Below, in pieces: positions 8,086 through 15,707 of a DNA stretch of 50,968 nucleotides. Positions within the stretch are counted from its first letter, which is position 1. Each line of letters opens with the position of its first letter. The stretch is taken from assembly GCA_019455245.1 (NCBI GenBank), contig JACFMR010000012.1, positions 1-50,968 of the forward strand. Direction: 5' to 3'. A program made the translations under genes and the position numbers. A model generated the notes under the pieces. It worked only from the letters and a program-made list of their open reading frames with translations, had not been told where the DNA came from and searched no databases. Origin of the DNA: Opitutaceae bacterium. Lineage in GTDB: Bacteria; Verrucomicrobiota; Verrucomicrobiia; Opitutales; Opitutaceae.

Positions 8086-8799
8086 TTATTTGCCCGTCGC
8101 AGCAGGAATTTGCAATGCAGCCTGCTCGAGCTTCTTCAGTTCCTGCCGGTAGGTCTCCCATTCACGAATGGAACGAAAATTATAGTGTCCGCGCAGCTTG
8201 TAATCGGCGGGATAAATGTAGCGGGGGGAGGGGGTGGCGGCAGTGAAAGCACTCAAGCGCGCCTCGTAATCACGCTGGGCGTGGATCGCGGCGTCCCGGG
8301 CCGCCTGACGGTCGGCCTCGGCCCTGGCCTGCTCCTCCTCAAGGCGTTGCAATTTCGCGAGGGCAGCCCGGCGGGCGGACTCCGCCCGGGCGGCCTCTTC
8401 GGACCGTAGTGCGGCCAACCGGCGGGCCTCGGCCAGCGCCGTTTCCTTTTCGGCCTGCAAACGGGCGGTCTCTACGGCCAGCCGGGCGGCTTCAGCCTCG
8501 GCCTGCTGCCGGGCGGCTTCCGCGGCGGCCCGTTCGTGTTTGAGCGCCTCCAGTTGGCGGGCGGTGCGTTCGGCTTCGTCACGGACCAAGGCCTCGGCCA
8601 GGCGACGGGCCTCGGCCAGACGTTCAGTTTCCTCCGCCTGCTGCACGTTGAGTTTCTCCGCGGTCAGTTGACGTTGGCGCTCCAGTTCAAGCCGAAGCTC
8701 CTCCCGGTAATCGCGATAGCCCCGATAGGCAAAAAACAAGGCCACCGCGGCGATAGCCGCGGCGAACAACAAAATGGAATTGCGCTTGTTGGCAGACAT
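8086..8799 (-). CDS. Membrane-anchored coiled-coil protein
   Basis: Function unknown. 237 residues: an N-terminal membrane anchor near residues 9-24 ([16 protein letters not shown]), then about 150 residues of near-continuous Ala/Glu/Arg-rich coiled coil (for example [20 protein letters not shown]), and a small C-terminal segment with aromatic residues ([15 protein letters not shown]). The layout resembles TolA-like or other envelope-spanning rods, but no TolA C-terminal domain is recognisable. The start is the ATG at 8799. It lies 47 nt downstream of the PfkB gene on the same strand and 47 nt before rplU. Confidence 0.7.
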   Translation of the reverse strand: MSANKRNSILLFAAAIAAVALFFAYRGYRDYREELRLELERQRQLTAEKLNVQQAEETERLAEARRLAEALVRDEAERTARQLEALKHERAAAEAARQQAEAEAARLAVETARLQAEKETALAEARRLAALRSEEAARAESARRAALAKLQRLEEEQARAEADRQAARDAAIHAQRDYEARLSAFTAATPSPRYIYPADYKLRGHYNFRSIREWETYRQELKKLEQAALQIPAATGK

Positions 8800-8846
8800 G
8801 CTCCGACGGACGGTTCAACTGACCGACCCCGGGCACACTCGTTCCA

Positions 8847-9767
8847 TCATCCGTGCAACGCAAACCTTGGCGGCAGTTCAAAATCCGCGACGCCCGGATG
8901 CGCCGCATTGGCGGCGGCGTAGGGCAGGGCGAATGTCACTGCTTCGCCCAAAGGGAGGCGGAGACCCAGGACCGCATGCAAAATGGCCGCGAGCAACACA
9001 TCGCCCGATCCGGTGGGGGAGACTTCGCGGATGCGGGGAGGGACAAGCTCGCGGGGCGGAGCGTCGCGATCAAGCATCCAGAGGGAGTCCGGACCGTCCG
9101 ACACGATCCATTGCTGTACCTTGCCGACCTGCCGCAGCTCCTGCAGCCTCTGCGGGACGGAAAGAACCTGCCGATCGGTCGTGAAGAGACCGTCAAATTC
9201 CTGACGGTTGATTTTGACCAAGGTGGCGGGTTGCTCGCAGACCCATTGCAGGGGCGGGCCGTAGACGTCGGCCCACAACTCGCCCCGCCGCGCCCAGTTT
9301 TGAATCGCGGCGCGCAATGACCCGAAAACGGGATCCGCCCAACCGGGAAAACTGCCACAGAGCACCAGCACGCCCCCATCCGGCCTCGCGCTCAAATAGT
9401 CGGCACAGGCCTGCACGGCGGCGGCATCAGGCGGCACATCCGGTCCGAGGAAGGTCGTTTCAGGCTGGCGGTCGCTCCAGATGACGGTGCCGGTGCGTGA
9501 TGATCCGAGCGTGGGAAATGCGGTGTAGGTGAGGCCACGCTCGCGCAGCCAGGCTTCGCATTCGGCGCCGGCCGGACCGCCGGCGAAGATGAGGGCGGTG
9601 CTGGCGGTGCCCAGGCGCCGGAGCATGTTGGATACATTGACGCCCTTGCCGCGGGCGTTGAACGATTCGCGCAGGGCGCGTTGCGTACGACCGACGGCCC
9701 AGTCGCCGTATTCGAGCGTGCGTTCCGCCAGCAGGTTGCCCGTGAGCGTGTAGATCGGCGGCGTCAT
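8847..9767 (-). CDS. PfkB-family sugar kinase (1-phosphofructokinase-like)
   Basis: ATP-dependent kinase of the ribokinase/PfkB family, 306 residues. Signature 1 (ARGKGVNVSNMLRRLG, from residue 39) resembles FruK or tagatose-6-phosphate kinases. Signature 2 (SPTGSGDVLLAAIL) keeps the catalytic aspartate at about residue 256. The substrate is probably a sugar or sugar phosphate but cannot be fixed from sequence. The ATG at 9767 overlaps the stop of the upstream MFS gene by 4 nt (ATGA). Coupled translation suggests the kinase acts on what the transporter imports. Confidence 0.83.
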   Translation of the reverse strand: MTPPIYTLTGNLLAERTLEYGDWAVGRTQRALRESFNARGKGVNVSNMLRRLGTASTALIFAGGPAGAECEAWLRERGLTYTAFPTLGSSRTGTVIWSDRQPETTFLGPDVPPDAAAVQACADYLSARPDGGVLVLCGSFPGWADPVFGSLRAAIQNWARRGELWADVYGPPLQWVCEQPATLVKINRQEFDGLFTTDRQVLSVPQRLQELRQVGKVQQWIVSDGPDSLWMLDRDAPPRELVPPRIREVSPTGSGDVLLAAILHAVLGLRLPLGEAVTFALPYAAANAAHPGVADFELPPRFALHG

Positions 9768-11218
9768 GGCGCCGAACGCTCCGCCGGTTTGCGCCGGCGG
9801 GGGATGTTGCGGTAGAACACCAGATTAACGAAGAACGAGAGGCCGAAGAGCGAGGCCATGGTGCGCACATTGCGCATGGCGCCCACCACATCGGTCACAC
9901 GGGCGGCCTGAACTTCACGGACTTTTTTCAACGCGAGGCAGTTGAACATGCAGACCAACGGGGCAAAGGCGAAGGCCACATGGTAAACATGCAGGGGGTC
10001 GAAGCCGCTTTGCTTCGCCCAGCTGATGAGGTAACCGCCGGCCGGGGGGGCCATGGCGGCCGCGAGACTGGAGCAGGAGACAAAGAGCGCGATGGCCATG
10101 GTGCGTGACGATGGCGGGGTGATCTTGAGCAGGAGATTGAACACGCCGATGCCATAGCCGGCGCTGAACAGGCCGCCGGTGGTGGAAACCACGTAGAGGA
10201 GCCAAAGGTTGGTCCGGTCGATGAAGCACCAGATGACGCTGAACATCTGCCACAGCGCGAGGGCCACGATCATCACGGGGATGTTGCCAAAACGGTCCTG
10301 CAGTTTGCCCCAGGCGGGAAACGACACCGCGGCGCCGAGCGGGCCGAAGAGCAGGATCCAGTTGGCCTTGGCCACGGTGATCTCCAGCTGTTCATACATG
10401 AACACCGGATAGAAGGGCCCGAACAAATTGATGGTGAAGCCCATCAAAGCGGCGAAGACGATGAACTGGACCAGCGATTTGTCCTCGCGCACGTTTTTCA
10501 CCTGTTCGCGCCACGGCAACTGGCCCGTGGTCGCATGGTGGGTGCCGGCGGTCATGTGCTGCTGGGCGAAGACCGAAAACACCCGCAGCACGGTGGCCAG
10601 ACCGAGCAGCACCATGTAGGCCAGCAGCGAACCTTCCATGAGGGCGAGCAAGCCGGAAACCGTGAGCAAAAACGTGATCATCGACACGTAGAGCAGCCGG
10701 TTGCGCATCCCGAAATATTTGCCGCGCAAACGGGTTGGTACCACGTCCTGCATCCAGCCGTTCCATGCCACGCCGTTCAGCGCGCTGGCCAGTGAGATCA
10801 CCGAAAAGCCGATGATGAACACGGACAGCGTCAAGGGGCTTTCGTTGGCCGGCAAAAAGGGCAGGGCAACGGTCAGCCCGAGCCAGCCGACGACGTGGAG
10901 CCAGGCGCTGGTGATGCACAACCGCCGGGCATCGAGTCTTTCCGCCAGCAGGGGCGTGAGCAGCACCTGCAGAAAGTTGAACCAGAATGGCAGCGAGACG
11001 ATCAGACCATAGTTTTTGGCCGAAAAGCCGTAAATGCCGGTCAGCAGACCGGCCAGCACGATATTGCCCGGCTGGCTCAGCAGCGTCAGCGGGATGGCGG
11101 CGATGCCATCCCAAAGACACAACCTGAGATTGCGCCGCAACAAACTGGTTTTCCCTCCATGGACTCGATTTGCTTCCACAACCCGAGAGCCTAAAACACC
11201 CGCTTTCGCAAAAGTCAT
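9764..11218 (-). CDS. Major facilitator superfamily transporter
   Basis: Inner-membrane secondary transporter, 484 residues, with about 12 hydrophobic segments. The cytoplasmic loop TRLRGKYFGMRNRLLYVS follows the pattern of sugar or drug MFS carriers. It is coupled by a 4-nt overlap to a PfkB kinase, so a sugar substrate is plausible. The ATG used here (11218-11216) overlaps the ATG of the divergent glycosylase gene. An alternative TTG at 11143-11141 has GGAGG 10 nt upstream and would shorten the protein by 25 residues without touching the membrane core. Family sure; start and substrate uncertain. Confidence 0.85.
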   Translation of the reverse strand: MTFAKAGVLGSRVVEANRVHGGKTSLLRRNLRLCLWDGIAAIPLTLLSQPGNIVLAGLLTGIYGFSAKNYGLIVSLPFWFNFLQVLLTPLLAERLDARRLCITSAWLHVVGWLGLTVALPFLPANESPLTLSVFIIGFSVISLASALNGVAWNGWMQDVVPTRLRGKYFGMRNRLLYVSMITFLLTVSGLLALMEGSLLAYMVLLGLATVLRVFSVFAQQHMTAGTHHATTGQLPWREQVKNVREDKSLVQFIVFAALMGFTINLFGPFYPVFMYEQLEITVAKANWILLFGPLGAAVSFPAWGKLQDRFGNIPVMIVALALWQMFSVIWCFIDRTNLWLLYVVSTTGGLFSAGYGIGVFNLLLKITPPSSRTMAIALFVSCSSLAAAMAPPAGGYLISWAKQSGFDPLHVYHVAFAFAPLVCMFNCLALKKVREVQAARVTDVVGAMRNVRTMASLFGLSFFVNLVFYRNIPRRRKPAERSAP

Positions 11219-11780
11219 GTCCCAATTTGTTTTTCCTGAAACTTGGCGTTCACCGGGCACCCTGCGTCATGCGGGCCGGCTCCTGGGGCTTTACCTCGTG
11301 CGGCGGGATGGTGCGTTTGAGGACGCCCGCATGATCACTGAGGTGGAAGCCTATGACTCGGAGAAGGATCTGGCCTGTCATGCCCGTTTTGGTCGCACCC
11401 GCAGAAGTGAAGTGCTCTATGCGGCCGGCGGCATCTGGTATGTTTATCTGTGCTATGGGGTGCATGAAATGCTCAACCTCGTGGTGGGTCCGCCGGATCA
11501 TCCGGCGGCCTTGTTGATTCGCAGTGTGGAGGGCATCGCCGGCCCCGGTCGTGTGACCAAGGCGCTCAGGGTGGGAAGAAGTTTGAACCGGTGCGTCACC
11601 GAGCCCGGATGCGGACTATATCTTGAAGATCGCGGTGTGCGCGTCCCCGGCCGTCTGATCCGGCGCACTCCGAGGATTGGGGTGGATTATGCCGGTCCGA
11701 TATGGGCGAACAAGCCCTGGCGCTTCACCTTTGACCCGACAAAACTGCGCGCAACTCCTGCTGGACCCGTCCAAGGCTGA
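11217..11780 (+). CDS. DNA-3-methyladenine glycosylase (AAG/MPG type)
   Basis: Base-excision repair enzyme that removes alkylated purines. 187 residues with the AAG-family signature: RMITEVEAYDSEKDLACHA contains the catalytic glutamate, and GGIWYVYLCYGVHEMLNLV and GPGRVTKAL follow. The start is the ATG at 11217; the frame opens further upstream, but similarity begins at the domain start about 20 residues in. Its first two bases are shared with the divergent MFS start. Its last 56 bp overlap the convergent GT9 gene, so both ends of this gene lie in other genes. Confidence 0.93.
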   Translation: MSQFVFPETWRSPGTLRHAGRLLGLYLVRRDGAFEDARMITEVEAYDSEKDLACHARFGRTRRSEVLYAAGGIWYVYLCYGVHEMLNLVVGPPDHPAALLIRSVEGIAGPGRVTKALRVGRSLNRCVTEPGCGLYLEDRGVRVPGRLIRRTPRIGVDYAGPIWANKPWRFTFDPTKLRATPAGPVQG

Positions 11781-12597
11781 GATTGTCCATCGGCGGAGGG
11801 GTCTGCAACACGCGCATGGTTGATGCAGGCGGAGCCCAGACGGTCGGATCGGTGGGGCCAAACAACAGCAGGCCCGGACAACCGCAGGCGGCGGCAAGAT
11901 GACTGACGCCGGAATCGTGGCCGAGGAACAATGCACAGCATGCCAGTTCATCGGCCAGTTGTGTGAGCGGCAGGCTATCCCACGTGTCGGTCAGGCCCGT
12001 CAGCAGGTCCGGCGGTTCGGCTTCACCGCGAATCAGATGCGTATCCGTGAACCCGATTTCATGGAGCCAGGTGATGAGGTGCCGCCAGTTTTCCGCCGGC
12101 CAGTTTTTTGCCGGGGAACCGCTGCCGGCATGAATGGCAATCCGGCCGGCCTGGGGCCGATGATTGCGCAACGGCCGGAGCAAAGGTGTGTCGCCGACAT
12201 CAAGTGGTGCCAAGGCCGCCAGATAGTGCCGGGCGGCCGGACCGCAGGAGGGGTGAGCGGGGGCGGCGATGAATTGCTGGTCGCGGCACAGCGGAAAAAG
12301 GCCGGCCAGATCGCCCTCTGGGTCGGGCCAGAAATTGATGATCACGTCGTATGCCGAAAGCCGCCTGAGCAGGACGGGGTCGGGTGAAGCCGTGTACACG
12401 GTGTGCCAGCCGCCACGATCCTGGGCTGCGACGCTGTCGAGGAGCCCGGCCTCGGCCCCAAGCACGGCTGCGCGCCCGTTGCCCACGAGATCGATCCTTG
12501 CCGCCGGCCAGCGCGCGCGCAGTGCCTGCAGGGCCGGCAGGGTGACAAGGAAGTCGCCCAATGCACCGCCTCTAAGCACCAGGATGCTTTTCATCAT
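11725..12597 (-). CDS. Glycosyltransferase family 9 (heptosyltransferase-like)
   Basis: Family of ADP-heptose:LPS heptosyltransferases acting in the cytoplasm on outer-membrane glycolipid precursors. 290 residues. The N-terminal domain has ILVLRGGALGDFLVTLPAL. The C-terminal nucleotide-sugar domain has IHAGSGSPAKNWPAENW and FLGHDSGVSHLAAACGCPG, followed by LFGPTDPTVWAPP. Two consecutive ATGs at 12597 and 12594 are possible starts. The start overlaps the DUF3108 gene by about 25 bp, and the end overlaps the convergent glycosylase gene by 56 bp. The acceptor cannot be told from sequence. Confidence 0.88.
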   Translation of the reverse strand: MMKSILVLRGGALGDFLVTLPALQALRARWPAARIDLVGNGRAAVLGAEAGLLDSVAAQDRGGWHTVYTASPDPVLLRRLSAYDVIINFWPDPEGDLAGLFPLCRDQQFIAAPAHPSCGPAARHYLAALAPLDVGDTPLLRPLRNHRPQAGRIAIHAGSGSPAKNWPAENWRHLITWLHEIGFTDTHLIRGEAEPPDLLTGLTDTWDSLPLTQLADELACCALFLGHDSGVSHLAAACGCPGLLLFGPTDPTVWAPPASTMRVLQTPPPMDNLSLGRVQQELRAVLSGQR

Positions 12598-13411
12598 CGA
12601 TTGTGGACCCGCGGGCATGATCGGTGTCAACGGCCCGCCGGTAGTCGACCAGGGTTGCCACCCCGGCGCCGAACTTGAACTCTACCTCGAAACGCACCGG
12701 CAACGGGGTCTCGCCCTGCGCGATCCAGACCCGGACCGTGGAGCCGCGTTTGAACATGCCCTTCGGTTCGGTCTTTTCCATGCGCGGCTCGATCGGCACG
12801 GTATTGAATGTGCCGAGCGGGGTGCGGAGCTGCTCGGGATTCAGCGCATGCAGGGTCAGTTCATAAAGATCGTCATCAAAAACGACGAGCGCGTCGCGTT
12901 TGTCCCCGGGCTGCAGCTGCCAGGCGCGCGCCTGCACCAGGCTCATGATCAGGTCCATCGGCGCGCCCGGAGGGAGTTCGAGCACGGTGTTTTTGTGTGG
13001 CTCGATGTCGTTGGTGTAGGTGGCGGTGCGGTTCGCGTGGTCAAAGACCAGTGACTGCCGGGTGGTCTTGCGTTTGGAATGACTGGTTTCCCCGGTGGAG
13101 AGGAGCAGCCCGGTGTTCAGGTCAAAAATCGACTCACTACGGGCTTCGAACGGAAAGAAGGCTTTCAAAATTCCGCCGGTGGATGTGGTGGTGATAACGC
13201 GCAGACAGGGGACGCCGCCGTGATTGTCCTCATGGGCGGCGACCACGATTTTCCCGGCCTTGGAGAACAGGCCCCAACCGACCCGGAAGGTCATTTGTTC
13301 GCCATCATGCAAGGCCGGCATTTCGGCGGCATGGACTCCGGCGCCGAACAGGCATGTCAGCAACAGCGGCAACAAAACGCGCAGGGAGCGTGACAGTGAA
13401 CATGGATGCAT
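12572..13411 (-). CDS. DUF3108 domain protein, secreted
   Basis: Exported protein of unknown function. From the ATG at 13411 it has 279 residues with a classical signal peptide (SLRVLLPLLLTCLFGAGVHA). The beta-rich DUF3108 fold follows (MTFRVGWGLFSKAGKI near the start, VRVWIAQGETPLPVRFEVEF near the end). An in-frame ATG at 13438 would add 9 residues ahead of the signal peptide. It overlaps the GT9 gene downstream. It sits beside envelope-glycan and transport genes, which fits a periplasmic role, but no activity is known for the family. Confidence 0.8.
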   Translation of the reverse strand: MHPCSLSRSLRVLLPLLLTCLFGAGVHAAEMPALHDGEQMTFRVGWGLFSKAGKIVVAAHEDNHGGVPCLRVITTTSTGGILKAFFPFEARSESIFDLNTGLLLSTGETSHSKRKTTRQSLVFDHANRTATYTNDIEPHKNTVLELPPGAPMDLIMSLVQARAWQLQPGDKRDALVVFDDDLYELTLHALNPEQLRTPLGTFNTVPIEPRMEKTEPKGMFKRGSTVRVWIAQGETPLPVRFEVEFKFGAGVATLVDYRRAVDTDHARGSTIDDEKHPGA

Positions 13412-13456
13412 ACGCGCTTGTGACCTGACGGAAACCATTTGGTGCGGACGATTTGT

Positions 13457-14449
13457 TCAACTCCGCCCGGCCAGGGTGAGTTCCAGCTGGTTTTCGCGCC
13501 CCAGTGCAACGGCGTCCCAGCCCCGGGACCGCAAGGTTTGCGCAAATTCGACCGCGTAACCGTGCACCGTGAAGACGCGCCGTGGCTGCACCAGTTCAAC
13601 CATGCGCAGAAGGTCGGGGAAATCGGCGTGGTCGGACAAGGGGAACGCCGCATCGCACCCGTAGCGATAGCGTGCGGCGCGGTCCATGGCCCAGCCGCTG
13701 ATGATCGCAGTCCGGGGCGCGGGTATCCGTCTGAGCAGACCGGCCTTGTTGTGTGGCGGCGGGCAGATGACCACATGGCCGCCGACTTCATTGGCATCAA
13801 ATTCGCGATACGGCGGGAACACCTGCCCGCAGGTTTCATAGATACGCGTCATGCGCAGGGTCTGCGCGTGCAGCATGATGGGCAGCCCGGCCGGGGCCAG
13901 GGCCTGCAGCACTTCCTGGCTCTTGCCCAAACTGTAGCAGTAAAGCACCGGCACGGCGCCGTCGGTTACGGCTGACTGACAGAACCGGATGATGTCGGCG
14001 ATCACGTCCGCGTCTGGCGGCAACGCGTAACGTGGCAGCCCAAAGGTTGTCTCCATGATCAACGTGTCTGCGTGCGGCACCGCGCATGCTTCCGCGGCCA
14101 GGCCGGGCCGCAATTTGAAATCCCCCGTGTAGAGCAGGACGCCCGGTGCGCCGCGCAGTTCGATCATGCTCGAGCCCAGAATATGGCCGGCGGGATGCAA
14201 GGTCACCGCGCAATCCGCGGTCAGCGCCTCGCATTGTCCGAACCGGAGGACGTGTTCGATGCGCTTTCCGGGCAGGCGGGCGCGAATGAAGCGCGCCGTC
14301 GGCGGAGAGCAGACCAGTTCGCGATGGCGGCCGATGTGGTCGGAGTGCGCATGCGACACGATGGCGGCGGGCACGGTCTTGGTGGCATCAAGCGCCCAAC
14401 CGATCTGGGGCAGCCAGATGCCGTTCTTTGCCTGCGGATGCCACGCCAT
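13457..14449 (-). CDS. Beta-CASP metallo-beta-lactamase nuclease, 330 residues
   Basis: Zinc-dependent nuclease of the SNM1/RNase J/CPSF superfamily. Zinc ligands are visible in SHAHSDHIG (residues 32-40), HPAGHILGSSMIEL and YTGDFK. The beta-CASP part follows with METTFG, SDHADFPDLL and a final FTVHGYA. The length and single-domain layout match the short bacterial group annotated as ligase-associated DNA exonuclease or mRNA 3'-end-processing-like protein. No DNA ligase gene is adjacent, so the DNA-repair assignment is not supported by context. The ATG at 14449 is preferred to the TTG just upstream. Confidence 0.85.
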   Translation of the reverse strand: MAWHPQAKNGIWLPQIGWALDATKTVPAAIVSHAHSDHIGRHRELVCSPPTARFIRARLPGKRIEHVLRFGQCEALTADCAVTLHPAGHILGSSMIELRGAPGVLLYTGDFKLRPGLAAEACAVPHADTLIMETTFGLPRYALPPDADVIADIIRFCQSAVTDGAVPVLYCYSLGKSQEVLQALAPAGLPIMLHAQTLRMTRIYETCGQVFPPYREFDANEVGGHVVICPPPHNKAGLLRRIPAPRTAIISGWAMDRAARYRYGCDAAFPLSDHADFPDLLRMVELVQPRRVFTVHGYAVEFAQTLRSRGWDAVALGRENQLELTLAGRS

Positions 14450-14501
14450 CAATCGAGCGTAGAGGGCGGCGGCGGTCCGTCAACCGGCCCGGACGCCAAA
14501 C

Positions 14502-15644
14502 TCATTCGGTCACGTTGAAATACTTGCGCCGGAGCAAGCGCCAAAGGGTCACGAAGAAGGCGGTGAGCGGAATGGCCAGCACCATGCCGAGCAATCCGTT
14601 GAAGGCCGTACCCCAGAAAAAGATGGCGACTATGATGGTCACGGGATGCAAACCCGTCCGGTCGCCCATGATTTTCGGGGTCAGGAACCAGCCTTCGATA
14701 TTTTGCACGATGATCATGACCAGCAGCACCAGCCCGACCAGTTGCCAGCCGCCGCCGGGTTGGAAGAAGGCCAGGGGGATGGTGATGGCCAGCCCCAGGA
14801 TGGTGCCGAGGTAAGGCACGATGTTGAGGACGCCAAGCAGCAGGCCGAGGGCGAGGCCGAATCGCAGGCCCACCAGGCTGAAGCCGATGGCCATCAGCAC
14901 GCCCATGATCAGGCCGATGAGCAACTGTCCCCGAAAAAAAGACACGACAATCGCGATGAATTCATCGGCTAGAAAAACGACATCCTGCCGCACCGAGGAA
15001 CCGAGGAAGGTCAGATGTTCGGCCAAGTTAGCGGTCGGCGTTCCGCGCGAGAGCAGGAAGAAGAAGAGGTAAATCGGCACAATGGCCAGATGGGTAACGA
15101 AGGCGAACACGCCGAGTGCGCCGACGCCGGCCGCCTTCAGGGAGGGCAAGGCTTGGGAGAGCAGGCTTTGGAGTTCCGCCGTCAGACTGTCGACGACCTG
15201 CTTGATGGTCGGATTCTCCAGCTGGCGTTGCACCATCGCGATCCACTCCGGATAATTGCGGGTCACGTAGGCGGTGGCGTTCTGCCAGAGCGTCGGGGCG
15301 TAGGAGATGAAATTGAGCAACTGGTCGACCAGGGGCGGCACCAAGAGGATGAGCACACCCGCAACCGCCAGCAGGAACAGACCGTAAAGCACCACCACGG
15401 CGATCGGCCGGCGAACTTTCAGCCTTTGTTCGCACAGCTCGATCACCGGTCGCAGGATCAGGGCCAGGACACCGGCAACCGCCAGCGGCCAAAGCACGCC
15501 GGAGAAATATCCGAGCAACCGGCTCATGACCACAAAACCGCCAATGAGCAGGGCGGCCGCCGCGACCAGCGCCAGCAACGTCAGTGCGAAGCCCACCACG
15601 CGGCGCTGGGTATGGGTGAGGAAGGTGCGATCATCGGCGCCCAT
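14502..15644 (-). CDS. AI-2E family transporter (PerM-like permease)
   Basis: Polytopic inner-membrane protein of the AI-2E/UPF0118 family, 380 residues. Eight hydrophobic segments are visible in the usual 3+5 arrangement, with a hydrophilic segment (about residues 110-180) between them. Family motifs include GVLNIVPYLGTILGL and the C-terminal FFWGTAFNGLLGMVLAIPLT. Members export or exchange diverse small substrates, and AI-2 itself is rarely demonstrated. The ATG at 15644 (MGADDRTF) is preferred to the TTG at 15659. It lies 63 nt downstream of the TPR membrane protein. Confidence 0.88.
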   Translation of the reverse strand: MGADDRTFLTHTQRRVVGFALTLLALVAAAALLIGGFVVMSRLLGYFSGVLWPLAVAGVLALILRPVIELCEQRLKVRRPIAVVVLYGLFLLAVAGVLILLVPPLVDQLLNFISYAPTLWQNATAYVTRNYPEWIAMVQRQLENPTIKQVVDSLTAELQSLLSQALPSLKAAGVGALGVFAFVTHLAIVPIYLFFFLLSRGTPTANLAEHLTFLGSSVRQDVVFLADEFIAIVVSFFRGQLLIGLIMGVLMAIGFSLVGLRFGLALGLLLGVLNIVPYLGTILGLAITIPLAFFQPGGGWQLVGLVLLVMIIVQNIEGWFLTPKIMGDRTGLHPVTIIVAIFFWGTAFNGLLGMVLAIPLTAFFVTLWRLLRRKYFNVTE

Positions 15645-15707
15645 TGGCCTGAAGGACAAGGTCTCGCCGGGAGGGACACGAGCCCAAATTTTCGGCCAAC
15701 GCCCGGA

